Notes: generated by a model from the letters alone, not told the origin. Positions 48,301 to 61,182 are shown, numbered from the stretch's first letter. The stretch: DNA of 64,000 nt from Cornus controversa (GCA_026545225.1 CM048853.1:49153755-49217754); one strand, 5' to 3'. A program made the numbers and translations.

Positions 48301-51300
48301 AGACAGCACTAGCAAGATGACTAGGAATATCTTTAGGATGACTGAAAGATTCTCCAATTTGATCAAGTAAAGACCCCGATAACAAGCTTAAGAAGAATAC
48401 GTTTCCCACTAGAAAATAAAAGATCATGTTGCAAGCTTCAATCTCCCTTTTACTCCTTGAGATATAACCTGCCAGTTTCACCATTGCAAGCAAGGCAAAG
48501 GGAGCTACGTATATAAATACACTGAGAATGGCACTTGGAAGATACCCTGTAACAATAGACCTTAATCCAGGTCTGTAAGACACAACATATGTCAGAGAAA
48601 AACTACCGGAAGATCACTTAATATTCATCTCATGACCACCAAACATATTACTCGAACAGGACAGAATGCATATCAGTACTCAAACACCAGATAACTATGT
48701 AAAAGCAAAGAAATTCCTAACTTAAGTATAAAATAATTAAGGCTTAACAAATTTATTGGAAGTCTTCCTCCATATACCAAAAGAACTTGCAGCTCTGTTT
48801 GAAAAAAAAATTAATAATCTCCAAGTGTGTAATACTAATTAGAGCATGACACAACATCTACAGAAATCAGAAAGGAAAAGAAAAATATAATACATAAATC
48901 ACACATAATTCTTCACTTTAGTTGTTTTCTTGTAGCAAGCCCCCACAACCCCACAGCTCAAAATCAGAAAAAGAAAAAAACTGTGCTGTTTACACAGCTA
49001 GGTCATTGGAATGTTCTGAATGTAAGGAATGTTGTATACAGTTTTAGGCTTAGCCATCATCCTTTTCCTACCCATGTGATTCAGCTTTGATAAATTTCTT
49101 CACGTGATCTTCGTTGTTGCTCTAATTCATGATCCTCATGGACATTTTGTCCAACTAGAAACATGTTCTACATAGGAAATTTCCAACACCCAACTCGATA
49201 ACCTAACAATGTTACCTACGTCAACTTCTCCAAAAAATAATCCATCAAAAATTTTCTTGCTTTTGGTTCTATGTCATGGCTACGTTGCATTCAACAAACC
49301 GACTCGTGGACATTTTTTCAACTAGAACCGTGTTTTGTACAGGAACTTGCCAACACATAAACTCAATATGCTAATAATGTTACCTACATGTTTCTCCAGA
49401 AAAGTGTCCAACAAAATGTTCTTGTTTCTGGTCCTTTATCATGGCCATGTTGCATTTCCATCATTCAAGGAGTAGTAAATTATTAGTAGGAAGTAATTTA
49501 GCATTCAACACTACAGCAAAGTAGATTCCATAAATATTCAAAATGTTTTAAAGAGATGAGAAGAGGAGTCCTTACATCAACTCCACTGCCATAACTGGAG
49601 GAAACCATTTCCTTAATCTTTCAAAATTTGCTATTCCTTGAACTGCTGTGACTGGGATAGCAAAAAATATTGTAAGAAGTGATGCTGCAACATGAACTCC
49701 AATTCTATAAAGGGGCACATGCCGATATGGTATTGCTAGATTCTTCCACAAGACATCCCTTGGTTCAGGAGCCATTTCGGTGATCCATAAAAGTGGATCT
49801 GAATTCTGCTTGGATTGGGCAGCTAGTGTTGCACCCCACCGGGACCTGAATGTAACAAAAGCAACAGGCAACTCCTACAAAAGTAAGAAACTCAGGACAT
49901 CAGACTTTGATTTATTCCCAAAACATTCAATGGGAAGATGATTTTAGTGGACAATCAAGGTGTATGCTTGCAATCATAGTGTAATCATGCCAATTGCATT
50001 TACAGACCCCATGAACATAATAAGCATGTGCCCTCATTGATGTCCACATATCACATAATAGTTTCAAATTTTAATATTTAATGAATCCAATCTATTAAGA
50101 AAGGAAAATGAAGTCATCTATATTTTTGTTTTCAACAACTATTCCGGAAAGCACCATTTAGTTGATTATCATAAAACTACTAAACCAAATATATACATTC
50201 CTCATTGAATAACCACTACCAGACTCCTAAAAACATCATGCTGCTGCTACCACTGACACAGCAACGTCACTGCCACCAGTGTTGCACAACCAACTCATCA
50301 GCAATAAATGAATTGCAATCACTTCCATCAACACACATGATTTTGAATTACACTTCTGGACATGGTTTCAAGTGGCAAGCCAAAACCTAATGACTCACTC
50401 CTCAGATTGCTGATGTTAGTAATCAGAACAACTATGATTAATGATACAAGTATCACAGTCTTGCTAGTGGACTTAGCAAATTGGTCAGGCTTGTGAATGT
50501 TTTCAATTCAAGTTAAAGCAACCATTAATATTAACACATATTACCTCCTTATAAATTAGTCTTAAAGCACACCATTTCAAAATTTGGTGCATGAAAGATA
50601 TTATGGTTACCTTTAAAACTCCCGGACCTCTGCTTAACAGGGACTTAATAAAGCTTCTCAGACACCGCAGTTTGTATATTAAAAGACAACTTAACAAAAA
50701 GAGGTTAAGCATGAATGTTTCCTATACCTTTTGTTTTTATTAACGGCATACAAATGAAGGGTAAAGAAAATGGAAGCTCTATTAGCTATTCTTCAATGAT
50801 GTCAAGCTAATTTACATGGACTTTTTTAACTCGTGAAGGGTACACAAAGACACCTAAATATGAGATATACATCCGACATGTTTGGTTAGACGTGCAACTG
50901 GAAAGCACAACTCAAATTTGCATAATTGTGCATAAAAATCCCTTATCATGTTCCTCTTCTTACATTATTGTTTGAAAATGAAATATTTGTCCGTCCTAAA
51001 CATTCTATTTGACAGAAGAACAACATTTTGTCCTAGAAAATAAGAGAAATATATTAATTTATATGAATATCTAAGTGTGTCCGTATATGTGGGAGCCTTG
51101 TTCACTGGGATAGCCCTTTTTAACTTACCCAACTATTATTAAGAAGTAATCCCACATGGTTAAACTAAACTAAATTTGTAATTCCCCAATTTGACTTATC
51201 CCAACTACTAGTTTTTGTAAACTAAATAGAATGGGTCATAATATAATCAAAACCTTCACCCTCCTAGCTTATAAGAATGATAAGAGATAATCTGGTAATG

Positions 51301-54300
51301 ATAAAAAGTATTTCATTCTCAAGGTTATGGTACTCCTACCCACATTCGCAACTGCACAAGGCAGCAAGAGTGACAGCTTAAACTGGGGCAGCAGCGTCAG
51401 ACCCAAAAGAAGATAAGAAGCCCCATTCAAGAAAATGTACTTTCAGTTGAGACTGAACATTATGTCGCTATAGATGTTTCTCAGATTGGCCTTAGTCCTT
51501 CCATGTTATTTGGGTAGCACTGTTTGTGTTCCATTGTTAGTGGAGTGGAGTTCTAATAGCTCTGCCCAATATATTAACATTTGCTTGTTTAATATTATTC
51601 GTTGCTCCATCTGGTATAGGTTTCTTCAAGTTGAAAATGGATAGATCATTAATTACTGAAAGGAAAAAAAAAAAGAAGACATCAGATAGATCATTTAATT
51701 TAATAATAGATGAGAAAAGTTCAACAAAGTAGTGGACTTGCTACTTTCAACATTTCTCAAGATCTCACAATAGACAATCAACAAAAGACTGTGCACACAA
51801 ACACAAGCATTTTGTGCTACCATTATACAAGCAATTATACTACCATAAACAACTCATGACTAATTTATATGAATGTAAATCGAAAAGCTGAATCTCATGG
51901 TAACTTTGATTGGCTAAATAAGAAATATGAAAGAAAATATTTGTTTCAACTTCCAGTGTACCAAGGATTCAGGGTATGCAAGTCCACCATGCACTGAGAC
52001 TCTCCCCTCCTCCCCACAAAGGTAAAAAAAACAAAAAAACAAAACACAAAAATACTTTTTGATTGATTTCAAATAAGAAAGCTGTATCTCAAAGGTTAGT
52101 AACACTCAGAATATTTTCACAATATAAATGCAAACATCAACTACATGCTCTCATCGTCACAATGTCCATGTACCAATTATAATTCTTATGAAGAATAGTT
52201 TCCAGAGAGAATAATTACCTTCTCTTCGAGCATCTTTTTGCACTGAATATGGCGTATCTTATAACATAGTTCTTGAAGCCTTTCCTCAAGCTGGCCTATT
52301 TTTGCATTTCCATTAAACACATCTGAGAGTGAAAATTCTGCACAATTTTTCTTTGCCAAGATCCGTTGTCTCAAGTCCTCAATCTTTCTTGCAATAGATT
52401 TTGCTTGATTCTACAAGTAATAATAATCTTTCAATAATGTTTAGGGGGAAAAATATCTAAAGATATCCACTTTGTATCCATAATGAAGACAACTTGGTTT
52501 CTTATACATCATAATAATCATCCAGGTTAATGCACCAATAGAGTAATTAAACAAACACACTATGAACAAACCAATCCTCTCAGTTTTTTTCTTTTTTTCC
52601 TTTTGGGCTAGGCAATCTTCTTGGTATGTTGGCTTCTCAAACACTATACGAACTTGACAACCCCCAAAACAGCAAATGTTAGAAACATTTCAAGGCCATT
52701 AACAGTTGTGAAGCTGAACTCATCATTTTCAATTGTGATAGTACTACACTTGAGCCTCCCCAGACCCCACAATGGCAGGAGCCTCATGCACTGGGCTAGC
52801 CCTTTATAGTACTACACGTGCGCATGCTTTCAAAGAAAACATTTGATACTTTAAAAGTAATGTTAGTGGTACATAAAAAATCTAAAGATATAATTACTGA
52901 GAATGTTTGGGACCACAAGAAGGAAGCTACGATGTTCCTTAAACAGACAGAAAGACTAACTTGATTTCAGTGAAGGAAAACGTTATGTTACTGTATTATA
53001 AATATTCCAGTGGACGTATTTCAATAATATCTACTCATATGACATCACTAAACAAAAAGTGGCCACTTATTGTCCCCATTTAATTTTTTGTTAAAAAGAA
53101 AACATATAAAAGTGAGAGACAAAAAGGATCCAAGTATCTTTTCAACATCATGTTTCTCCGAATCACCCTATGAAATTTAATAAATTTTAAAAAAAAATGT
53201 CGCACAAAAAAGAATGGATGGATAACTAAAATTTATATGTCTATAATTGAAACACATTTTTTCAATTGAACATACCAAAAGAATGGAAAATTTTCATCTG
53301 TGACAGCAAAAAGGCTTATGAAATGTAGTAATCGTTCTTTCTTTTGAAAAAAAAAATTGGGAAAGGGAAAGATTGGATGATTGAAATTCAAAAACAAAGC
53401 AAAATATCTTTCGTTTTCCTAAGAAATAGCTTATAAGAGGTAGAATAAAAGGAGAAAAACAGGAATTGGAGTAAAGATTATCGTAATACTTAAATTACTT
53501 ACTATTGTAACTCAGCTCACTAGTTTTAGTTCATTTATACTTCTAACTTGTGTCAAAAGTATTCTTTCTTTAGTACTTGCCTATTAATATCATAGTCTCA
53601 TATTTGATTATAGAAGTTCAACCTTAATGAAAAAATCATCCGTACAATCTTTTATATTTGCTTTATACTATTAAGCATGCTTTAGTAAAGAATTGTTTGA
53701 CATTGTTTTGGTAGGCTTTTTTACAGTTACACATCTTTAATTCCACCATAATCTCTTCTTATGGGGATACATAAGTAGGCTGAGACATACAATTTATCAA
53801 TTCTCTAGAAAATGCTTGCTTGTTAGTAAATTTTAGTACTATGTTTCAAGCATTTCCAATTTTCTGGCCATTTTTCTTGCACTTCTAAAACATTTTTCCA
53901 ATATTTCCATTTCCAAGACAATTGAAATGGCACAATGAAATGAAAATATTTGATCCTTGTGGAAAATGAATAGGTTTTCTCATGTTCTAGTACGGTAAAA
54001 ATTTTAATACTTGAAGCCATGAATGGCATATTTTTCAAGGTTTATCATAACTACCAAGAGCACGGATACACTAAGAGCTTAGGCTATGTTTTATGTGTAT
54101 GGAAGAATCTATATTCAAATATAATAAACAGCACAACATTTTTTATATAGTACTTTTCGTGCAAGCTAGTATAGCAAAATTGACGAACTCATGCATAAGA
54201 TGCCTGATACTGGCATTATATATCCTTACCAACAAATGTTCAAGATCCTTGCCATCATATAAAATTTGATAAGATCGATAAGCATATGGATGGTGCTTAG

Positions 54301-57300
54301 AGAAAAAATGATCTACGCAGCACCCATGGGCATTGTGTTCAATGCAGAGAGGAATTTCTCGAACTAAAACAGTGAATTGATCAGGCCGATCCCTTAAATT
54401 ACGAAGTTTCTGAATCCTTTTCATCAATATATCATTAAATTCCTGGAAATGACATGGTGCAGGTTGTCACCTTTTATGACAAAATCAATGTTCATAATAA
54501 AAAGCAAGAAAAATGTCTAATAGTCTTTATGTGTGTGTTGTATGAAGATAAAGAATTTTAAAGCAAAAATATATCTATAATGGCAATGAGGTTGCTCAGA
54601 ATTGTCTGACCAAAAACTAAGTCCCATTTGTTCCTCATCCATATCTACATGTAAACAATTTGCTTGTTCCATTCCATAAGCATATTAAAAAGGGCACGTC
54701 ATATTTAAAATTATATGTATTGAAAAATCTCTAGATACTTCTAAACTCAAGATCCATCTGTCAGCATACTCTTCCGAGTACATTAACAGTATTTGGAATG
54801 TCTACAATGCTTCTTAGATCTCTTGCTTTCATAAACCACTCTTCTTGAAGATATGAATGTGAATGCAGTCAAAATTGCACCAAAAACCACAAAGGCCAGT
54901 CAATTCTTCCACCATTTTAGTGAATTCATAACACACTCATAATCTAATCTTTTAAGGCACTAGTATATCACCGAGATGTCAGGATTCTCCAATAAACTTC
55001 ACTGCTGTCTGACAAAGTGCCTCCACATGTTGATGGGATAGTCCTTGGACAGTGGCTGTGTAGGACATAGGTGGTCTGTTATGGTTCTGGCATGACATAG
55101 GGAGATATTTCATCCAGGTACCATGTGGTTTCTCTCTCTCCAAGCCAGCTTGAGGTGTGTATAAACCTTGAGGAGAGAGAAACTCAACAAACCTTGGACA
55201 TCAAACACTAAGTCAAGTACCTCCTAGAATCCCATAAAGTTGTCACAGGCCTCTACCTCAAGGGAGACTATGAGGATAACCATATAAAGCGAGCTATAAC
55301 ATATTCATGTCCCCCAAGATAGACCTAATTATTAACATGTATCCAGCTGTGAAAACCCCAAGATAGACCTAATGATTAACATGTATCCAGCTGTGAAAAC
55401 CCCAAGTCCGCTCTCAACTCGGGCAGTGCCTGTGACAAGACATATATGAGGAGAATATTATCTTCAAGGATGCCTGTGGAGAAGGCAGCAAGGTTTACAT
55501 GAGAAAAAGAGGTCCTCACAGCAGGACTTATATGAGGAAAAGAGGTCCTTGTTTTTCTAATTCATTATATTCAGCTCTATGGCCAAATTTACCTGTTGAC
55601 GGTGCACAACAAACAAAAAACAGAGCAAGAGCACAAGAGGATCATCCTCAAGTGCAGAAAGAAAGTTTGCACAAAAGGAGCACGTTGATAGTTGTGTAGA
55701 CTAAAAAAAGAAAGAAAGAAAACCAGATTCATATCAATGTTAATTGATTATCTCAATATCAATGAAAGATCCTTCAGTGTTAGAGCCTCACCGGGTTCAT
55801 AGAGTACTTGAGGAGCACACTGAAGTATAATTTTGCTCTAAAAGATACTTGATAATCCATACGAGGACAAGATCTTTACAGATTGGGAATTTGAACATAT
55901 TCATACACCTAAAACTAATTAATCAGGCTAAGACACTACGAATGATTATATTCATATTATCTAGAGTACAGGGTGGTGCAAATGAATAATTGAATGATGA
56001 CTTCTATGTGACTTCTCATTAGAATAGCAGGAGCTCCTGAGTCCTGACATAGTTTAACTTGGTCTACAAGTTTCCTGGAAGTACACTGCTTGAAAAGCTG
56101 AAAAATAAAGAGCATATATAAAAATAATTTAGCTATTACTATGATAAAAAACTCAATTCAACTAGTTAGCTATGTGCGCTTACACTTCTGCAATTCTAAA
56201 CAGGAAGCAACATGATTGTTCTAAAAATCCACTATCATGACTTTTAACTGTCTGTGCATCGTAAACAATGACATGCCACTGATGCCTCACCTTGTATAGT
56301 AGGTATAATCCGTAACAAGATATAAACCATAAGCATGTAAAATGCGCCCAAAGCCTGTGAAATATGAAAAAAACTTAATAAGTACCAAGTATTAAACCAG
56401 ACAGTTAAGGTGGAAAACTTAGTTTGCAACCAACAGATATTTAACTTCTCTCACTTAGGTAGAACTTAAAAAAGAAAACTTTATGAAATTTAACATACAT
56501 GATCTTATTTATGCCCGTACCATAAAAATGCTTCATGAATTAAAATGTAGTTTAGAGAATGGCAGATTCTGTTTTACTAAAACAAAGTTTTCTGAACAAT
56601 TTTACAACTCATAGGCCAGCGACTAAATGTAGAAATTTCAGAAATAGAATCACTTGAAATTGTATGTATACCAAACCATTGTCCAAAACTCCATTGATCA
56701 TATCCCCTCTGAATTGTATGTTTTGACAAGCCAGACTCAAACTGAAAAGTGTTCTACATTATCAGTTAACTTTTACCAAATGGAAAAGGCTGAACAACTT
56801 AATATTACTCCATCCATCTTGATCAACTGGGTGATGACCACCTCTCAAGCTATGAGAACATTAAAATAACACCATATTTCTTTCCCATTTCAAGAGTGTG
56901 GAACAAAAGAAATAAGCAGATAAATGATAAAAGTCAAAGGCCACAGACAAATTTATTATATACTTCTCTAGATGGAACCCAAACTAGGCAAGAACAACAT
57001 TTAGACCCTGACATGTTTGTTCTAAAATGTTATGAGGGCGGCAAAGCACAGATAAAGGCTTGTTTGGAATATGAGGGCATACATTTCAGAGTTCTAATTC
57101 ATTGAATCTCCGCTCATAGATAATAAAAAAGGAAAATGGTAAGATTGAGTAGTTCAGATTTGCATCTCAAAAATAATGCAGATTTTTCTTTTTGGATCTT
57201 CATCAGATGCAATCTACTACATAAGTAACAACTGACAACCAGACTACAATCTCTCACCCTGTTGTATGAATAGGCTCATTACTGGAATCTTTCAGCTGTA

Positions 57301-59003
57301 GAACCACAAGATCTCTCCACTCATGTCCACATAGATGCCCCACTTATTTCCTAGACTGCTTTCCAAGTTATGCATACAATAAATTTCTCTAGACAAAAAT
57401 CTTCAGTTAGGTCATTGCATGGTGCAATTGACCAAAGTGGACCACATTGGGAAATCACCTTTTACAATTCCATAGTTAAAGAATGCTCAACACTATTCAA
57501 TTCACTGAAAATTCTCACATCCACTATTCCATTTATAACTGTTTGCTTAATTGGCAAAATATAGATGGGAAAAGAAACTCAACTAGTCAACTAGCGTACT
57601 ATGGTGACAAAGTTGTGATCCATTAGGGACAAGAAGCTATAAAATCTTAAAATAATGTTAAGTCAGTCGCACAATATGTATAATTTTTCATTACACTCCA
57701 AAAAAAGGCAATTATGTTTATGGTTATTGCATAATTAATGTGGACATGTAAGTACATTACTTTCCCTTCAACATAAAAAAGTTGGCCACAACATTTCTGA
57801 ACCCATCAGTTGTTATTGACAGACACAAAAAGAAGTGAGAGCCACAAGCATTCAGAATGTGAAACTCATTGTACCAATCGTTTGGCTGGGTGTCCTTAGT
57901 TGCCCCGGAGAAGTTTTCTTACCCAGCCCCTATTTAAGTAAGTATGGAAATAAGGTGGTGCTTGCTTTATGAAATTTCAACCTTCTTTCTTCTACCAGAG
58001 TACAGATTCCGAAAAACAAATGAAGAAATAGGTGCAAGATGGGCATTCGTTCTTTTTCACTTCCTTTTAATTAGATTATATGAAAATTTAAACCTAACCT
58101 GTTAGAGCCTCCACTTATGTTTGATATTGCAAAAGAATCCATGGAATGGGACCTCCTAGATGGCCCATTATTGCCAGTATAATTGAGAGGGAGAAGAATC
58201 AAAAATCCAACAAGAGAGCAGACCACAAAGAAGTTAATCCTACAAAACGAGATTGGTTAGAATGAATTAAATGATTTAGGTATATACATCATTATAAAAG
58301 CAAAATACATAGGCTACTGGAACATGTGCTACTTATGCTTCAGATTGTGTGCCAGAAATTCCATACATCATTATAAAAATGTTATGACATTTCTTAGGAC
58401 CTAATCCAGTTCTCTTTTTAAGTGCAAGCATTAGCAATACAGCCTCGTATCATATAGAAGAAAGAAAGTACATAAAAATCAGCTCTAAATATAACTAAGG
58501 TAGTGCAGTTTTAACTTTGAAACCGTTGCAACAATCAGATACATATGAAGAAGTTAAAAACAAAATGAGCATTGATTTAAACCACTAGTGTTGATCAATA
58601 AAGTTCTGATTGTCAAGTTTATTGCTTTAGAGCAAAATAATTTTAACAATTTACAGGATTTTATACCTTAAGGGCACCATAATTGAAATTTGTAATTTAA
58701 GGACTACTCTTCCTTAAGATAGGTCAAGATTGCGTAGAGAATTAGGAGATAATTTAATAACAATATGGGAATCAGGAAACAATTACAAGTGAACAAGCAC
58801 AAATTATCATTTTATAATATCTAGCAAGAACATTACAATTGCTTTTAAATTAATTTGGATACATTACTAAATACAGAGCAAAGTCAGGTACGGTACAAGT
58901 GAGCAGTACACAGATTATACTTTTGATAAAACCTTTCTCCACTTTTCTAAGTTTTTTATTAATGTTTCATCTACTCATAAACATGTTATTTAACAGTAGA
59001 TAG

Positions 59004-59050
<47 letters not shown>

Positions 59051-59257
59051 CCATTTTGGAGGATAAAGGGAACAAAATCATTAGCATTCACTCAATACTA
59101 CAAGTCTCTCTGTACAAGAAATACAGAGGGAAAAGAAAAAGAATAGAGTCACAAACACAAAAGAAATGTACTTGAATTTCAATACTTGAAAACCCTAAAA
59201 GTTCAAAAACATGAATAAAAATGCAAATACAGAGATATGCACGTATATACACACACA

Positions 59258-59310
<53 letters not shown>

Positions 59311-59599
59311 CTCACCCGAATTTGAAGAGTCTGATCATGACAAGAGCATCGAGGCCGTTGGTTTCGAGGATTTCGTCTTCGGAGACTCGAATAGCGCGGG
59401 AAATCCAAGAGAGCGAAGGGAGCAATCGGTGGAAAGTGAAGGACTGATCGAAGGGGACGTAATGCTTGAGAGCGAGACGACGAGCGTAGTATATGCAGGC
59501 GTTGGAGGGCTGTTTCTTGAGGATGGAGAAGAGTGAGAGGATGATCATGGCGAAACCTATGTTAATGGCCGCCGAAGCAAACAGACTCTCTACATTCAT
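36323..59599 (-). CDS. HYP1: CSC1-like/OSCA hyperosmolality-gated channel, HYP1-like
   Basis: OSCA/CSC1 proteins are mechanosensitive cation channels of plant membranes, related to TMEM63. Ten exons join in phase: 59316-59599, 58099-58239, 56291-56354, 54230-54442, 52219-52410, 49576-49874, 48293-48572, 47697-47975, 39044-39277 and 36323-36475, giving 712 aa, as expected for HYP1. Start MNVESLFASAAINIGF, then KKQPSN. Residues 1-163 form the N-terminal membrane region (FVVCSLVGFLILLPLNY). Residues 164-310 form the cytosolic PHM7-like region (DQFTVLVREIPLC) with a coiled coil in exon 5. Residues 311-662 form the 7TM channel region (DPLLWITEMAPEPRDVLWKNL, GYLPSAILSVFIYVAPFALL, FGLKSKP, IPLLLLTLMFNEYCKFRF). 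The C-terminus ends STLPLLNS. No frameshift or stop interrupts it. Intron 8 is 8.4 kb and holds nested retroelements. Assignment within the family is by recall of HYP1; a neighbouring OSCA2-clade name is possible. Confidence 0.92.
36742..37345. repeat. Diverged direct duplication in channel-gene intron 9
   Basis: About 150 bp at 36742-36892 recur at 37195-37345. Shared stretches are GATAACAAGATTT, ATGCTCCAAC, GACCTCAGTGCAA and AAATTGCTATTGACTACTAG. Poly-C runs of 21 (37012-37032) and 13 (37066-37078) lie between the copies. Confidence 0.8.
38105..38371 (+). mobile_element. Remnant 3' LTR of a copia-type element
   Basis: A purine tract (TTGAGGGAGAG) is followed by TGTTAGAGAATATC at 38120, and the sequence ends at GACA 38371 before an A run. 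This is the layout of a polypurine tract plus 3' LTR (252 bp). No partner LTR or coding remnant was recognised on its left. Confidence 0.5.
41366..41560. repeat. Minisatellite in the solo LTR
   Basis: Four to five diverged units of 36-58 bp carry GTACTCT, CCGCAAGTGAGAGTGGATA and GCTCTCCACC motifs in tandem. Confidence 0.7.
41753..44209 (+). mobile_element. Ty1-copia deletion derivative (non-autonomous)
   Basis: LTRs are 41753-41893 and 44004-44209, flanked by the perfect 5-bp target duplication ATACT (41748-41752, 44210-44214). A tRNA-Met primer-binding site (TGGTATCAGAGC) starts at 41894. The polypurine tract CTTGAGGGGGAG ends at 44003. Total length is 2,457 bp, about half of a full copia. 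The 5' LTR lacks about 65 bp, a CT-rich tract present in the 3' LTR. The rest of the two LTRs is almost identical, which suggests a fairly young insertion. Confidence 0.92.
42512..43885 (+). CDS. Fused Gag/integrase-tail/RNase H ORF of the copia derivative
   Basis: One 457-codon frame is open from MADNQPQPVK to a TAG before the polypurine tract. Residues 1-210 are copia Gag (LNGLNYLAWAHAVQVFLRG, FMIASLLSGLDSDLRGFKDQ). Then come a Gly/Ser/Arg-rich stretch and half a zinc knuckle (CDHCGG). At about residue 270 the sequence jumps into the region after the integrase core (RVFGCVAFAHVLDPGRDKLSP, CVFLGYSHTQKGYRCY). Near residue 390 it jumps again to the end of RNase H (MHCDNQAAIFIASNPVFHERTKH). Protease, integrase core and reverse transcriptase are gone, yet the frame survives both deletions. 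The product could at most supply Gag. Confidence 0.9.
   Translation: MADNQPQPVKTDDMPRSITSEKLNGLNYLAWAHAVQVFLRGRKKIKYLTEEIPADTKKHEDWICEDSIVMGWLWHNMESNIASTVAFCDSSKKIWESLAESFSQQSNVSRVYELYEKIFASRQSGKSLSEYYSMLKNLWDQLLQYRLFTTDLEQQKRHWEEFMIASLLSGLDSDLRGFKDQILASEKLPTAANAYSRLLRSSLGQHSIVPPSESSALVSSGGGRGNSRGSFSGGRSSRGFRGSFRGGGRSSGRGDRKCDHCGGTNPSTSPFQLTPRVFGCVAFAHVLDPGRDKLSPRARKCVFLGYSHTQKGYRCYSPESRRYYVTADVTFFESTSFFSSSGQRLSLDLISARQGEPSSSSPLPLPLTSSSDSSLPSHPPLQVYQRSKSRPVVSFGPDTTLLREMGVAVPAPMPMHCDNQAAIFIASNPVFHERTKHIEVDCHFIRDLLMQKHIVTP
44330..46666 (+). mobile_element. Small TRIM-like LTR element, host of a second TRIM
   Basis: LTRs 44330-44547 and 46449-46666 are both 218 bp, start TGTTA(G/A)AT and end CTAACA. 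The primer-binding site after the 5' LTR is degenerate (TGGTGTTGGGGCT). A purine tract (TTGAGGGGGA) precedes the 3' LTR. The 5-bp flanks ATATT and GTAAT match at only 3 of 5 positions. Without the nested TRIM the element is about 1.04 kb, with about 0.6 kb of internal DNA and no gag or pol text. Confidence 0.8.
44782..46076 (+). mobile_element. TRIM element (terminal-repeat retrotransposon in miniature)
   Basis: Two 481-bp LTRs (44782-45262, 45596-46076) start TGTTATGTATTATG and end TTCCCAACA, with only scattered differences. The internal region is 333 bp: a primer-binding site TGGTATCAGAGCC at 45265, no coding text, and a purine-rich end (AAGGTGGAGAT) before the second LTR. Flanks CTCAT and CGGAT agree at 3 of 5 positions. 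Size and layout fit TRIMs, which need proteins from other elements. Confidence 0.88.
47054..47545. mobile_element. hAT-like MITE in channel-gene intron 8
   Basis: The ends CTATGAAACATGGACA (47054) and the complement of TGTCCATACTTCATGG (ending 47545) are inverted. The 8-bp flanks GTTTTAGG (47046-47053) and GTTCCAGG (47546-47553) match at 6 of 8 positions. Termini and GTATCC-type subterminal motifs relate it to 25093-25809. Non-coding. Confidence 0.75.
49136..49465. repeat. Two-copy tandem repeat (period about 167 bp) in intron 6
   Basis: Copies start near 49136 and 49303. Both contain GTGGACATTTT or ATGGACATTTT, CAACTAGAA, AATGTTACCTAC and a GTTCT..GTTTCTGGT-like stretch, and end near CATGGC(C/T)A(C/T)GTTGCATT. 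Confidence 0.75.
51091..51122 (+). repeat. Au-SINE-like 3' tail fragment
   Basis: GGGAGCCTTGTTCACTGGG followed by ATAGCCCTTTTT resembles the 3' end of the plant Au SINE family. Only the tail is present. Confidence 0.45.
52749..52807 (+). repeat. Au-SINE-like 3' fragment
   Basis: CTTGAGCCTCCCCAGACCCC, GGCAGGAGCCTCATGCACTG and GGCTAGCCCTTT follow in the order seen at the 3' end of Au SINEs. The tRNA-like head is missing. Confidence 0.55.
55312..55402. repeat. 44-bp two-copy tandem repeat in intron 3
   Basis: CCCCAAGATAGACCTAAT and ATTAACATGTATCCAGCTGT occur twice with a period of 44 bp and one base change, so the duplication is recent. Confidence 0.9.
58998..59047. repeat. (AT)n microsatellite in channel-gene intron 1
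   Basis: About 25 uninterrupted AT dinucleotides. A second run with an AC head lies at 59251-59308, ending just 3' of the exon 1 donor. Confidence 0.95.
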
Positions 59600-60110
59600 C
59601 CCGAGAGAGAGAAAGAGAGAGAGAAAGAGAGTGTGTGTTGTTGCAAATTCTGATCTGACCATGTGTTGTATGCATGCATATGAAGTTGCTGCCACCTTTA
59701 ATGGGACGTGGCATGTTAGAAGGGAAGGAGGATGTTAAGAGCAAACGTTATCTTTGGCTGCATGTAGACTATGCGTAGTTACTGAATAAAGAATCTACGG
59801 TATTTCTCTCTATGTTTGTACTTTGTAAATTGCACTTGTGTCAAATCAAAATCTATTCATTACACTTTTTTCTTGCTTACTTGCATACATGAAATGTGTA
59901 TTTGACATTTTGGTTGGATATGTAGCGAGCAGATTTAATTATATTATATTATTATTTGGGTTACACCCTCCGTCAGTAGGACGTCACAGCCAAACGAAAC
60001 TAATTACACCAAAAAATAAATAAAGAAATTTGACATACGTTGTTTACGATAGGTATAACCAAAAATATTAAAATTAGAACCAAAAATATTAAAATTATAA
60101 TGAACTTATT

Positions 60111-60489
60111 CTCTGTTTGGATTTACTCTCTAATCGCTACTTTTGACTTTTTGGATCAATAAACTATTTAAAATAGTTTTTGACTAATTTTTATAAGAGA
60201 ACTTCGTCTTTTAAAAAAGGGTTTTGGAATAAGTTGGGATTCCAACTTTCTAAAACGTTATTCTTTTTCAAAACTCGAGAAGTTGTTTATAGTTTAAAGA
60301 AACTTTCAAAATACCAAATGTACCCCTTTTGTTTAGTCATGAAAAAATTAAATTACAACATATATCATTATAAAGCTCTTAAATAATATAATTCCAAACA
60401 CTCACATATAAACCAAATAAAAGTGATAACTTCTACTTTTCTTTTTCTTCAGTATAAAAGTAGAAACAAAAGTTATGCCAAATAGAACT
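60111..60489. mobile_element. Possible MITE with TCTGTTTGG-type ends
   Basis: CTCTGTTTGGATTTAC at the left and GTTATGCCAAATAGAAC at the right form weak inverted termini. Relatedness to 62851-63062 (AGACCCTGTTTG end, CAAATAGGATC end) suggests one family. No target duplication was seen. Confidence 0.4.
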
Positions 60490-61115
60490 TTAATCAACAT
60501 ATTGACTAAATTGAAAAAGTTGATTCGATATAGACATGTATCCATTTTATAAGAAAGGTTTTTAAGCATAATAAAAATAAAATATAAGAAACTATAGAAT
60601 AATTCCATTTTGAAGTGGTGTGGTTATACAAAATTAATTTTTCTCTAATTTTTATTTTTTTTACTATTCAAAATCTTAAAATTTTTTAAAAATTCACACT
60701 TCTCATACTTTCTAATTTAACCCAACCATAACCTGATTCATATGGAATTAGCACGACTTGACGCTCAAATTTTTGGTGGAATCATCAACTTCATAATGTT
60801 TTGATAACAATTCACACTTTTTTAGTGATCTTTTTTATAGTTATGCCGGTGATGATAAGTGGATCCGGTAATTGCTCTTTTCGATTTTGATAGGTGCACC
60901 TGACATGGCATTTTCATGAATAAATAATCCAAATGAAAATAACAAGACTTGCACAACCAAGACATTCATGGACCGCCACACCACCATCGCTACCACCTTT
61001 CTCCTTGGTGAATGTATAATAATTGATAGATGTGTTGCTTCTCTACGCTTCCTATAAAAATAATATATCTGAAAAAACTTTATTAAAAATTGTGTAATGA
61101 TAAACAGTATCGAAT

Positions 61116-61161
61116 GACTCTCAAATGAGATTACGAAAGACTCTCAAATGAGATTACGAAA
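61116..61161. repeat. 23-bp perfect two-copy tandem repeat
   Basis: GACTCTCAAATGAGATTACG plus AAA occurs twice in a row immediately upstream of the MITE at 61183. Confidence 0.9.
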
Positions 61162-61182
61162 GACTTAGAGTCAAAACTATTA

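Noticed and set aside
51955-52026. Possible third Au-SINE-like piece (CCACCATGCACTGAGACTCT)
   Set aside because: Only loosely resembles the SINE tail, with the parts in a different order.
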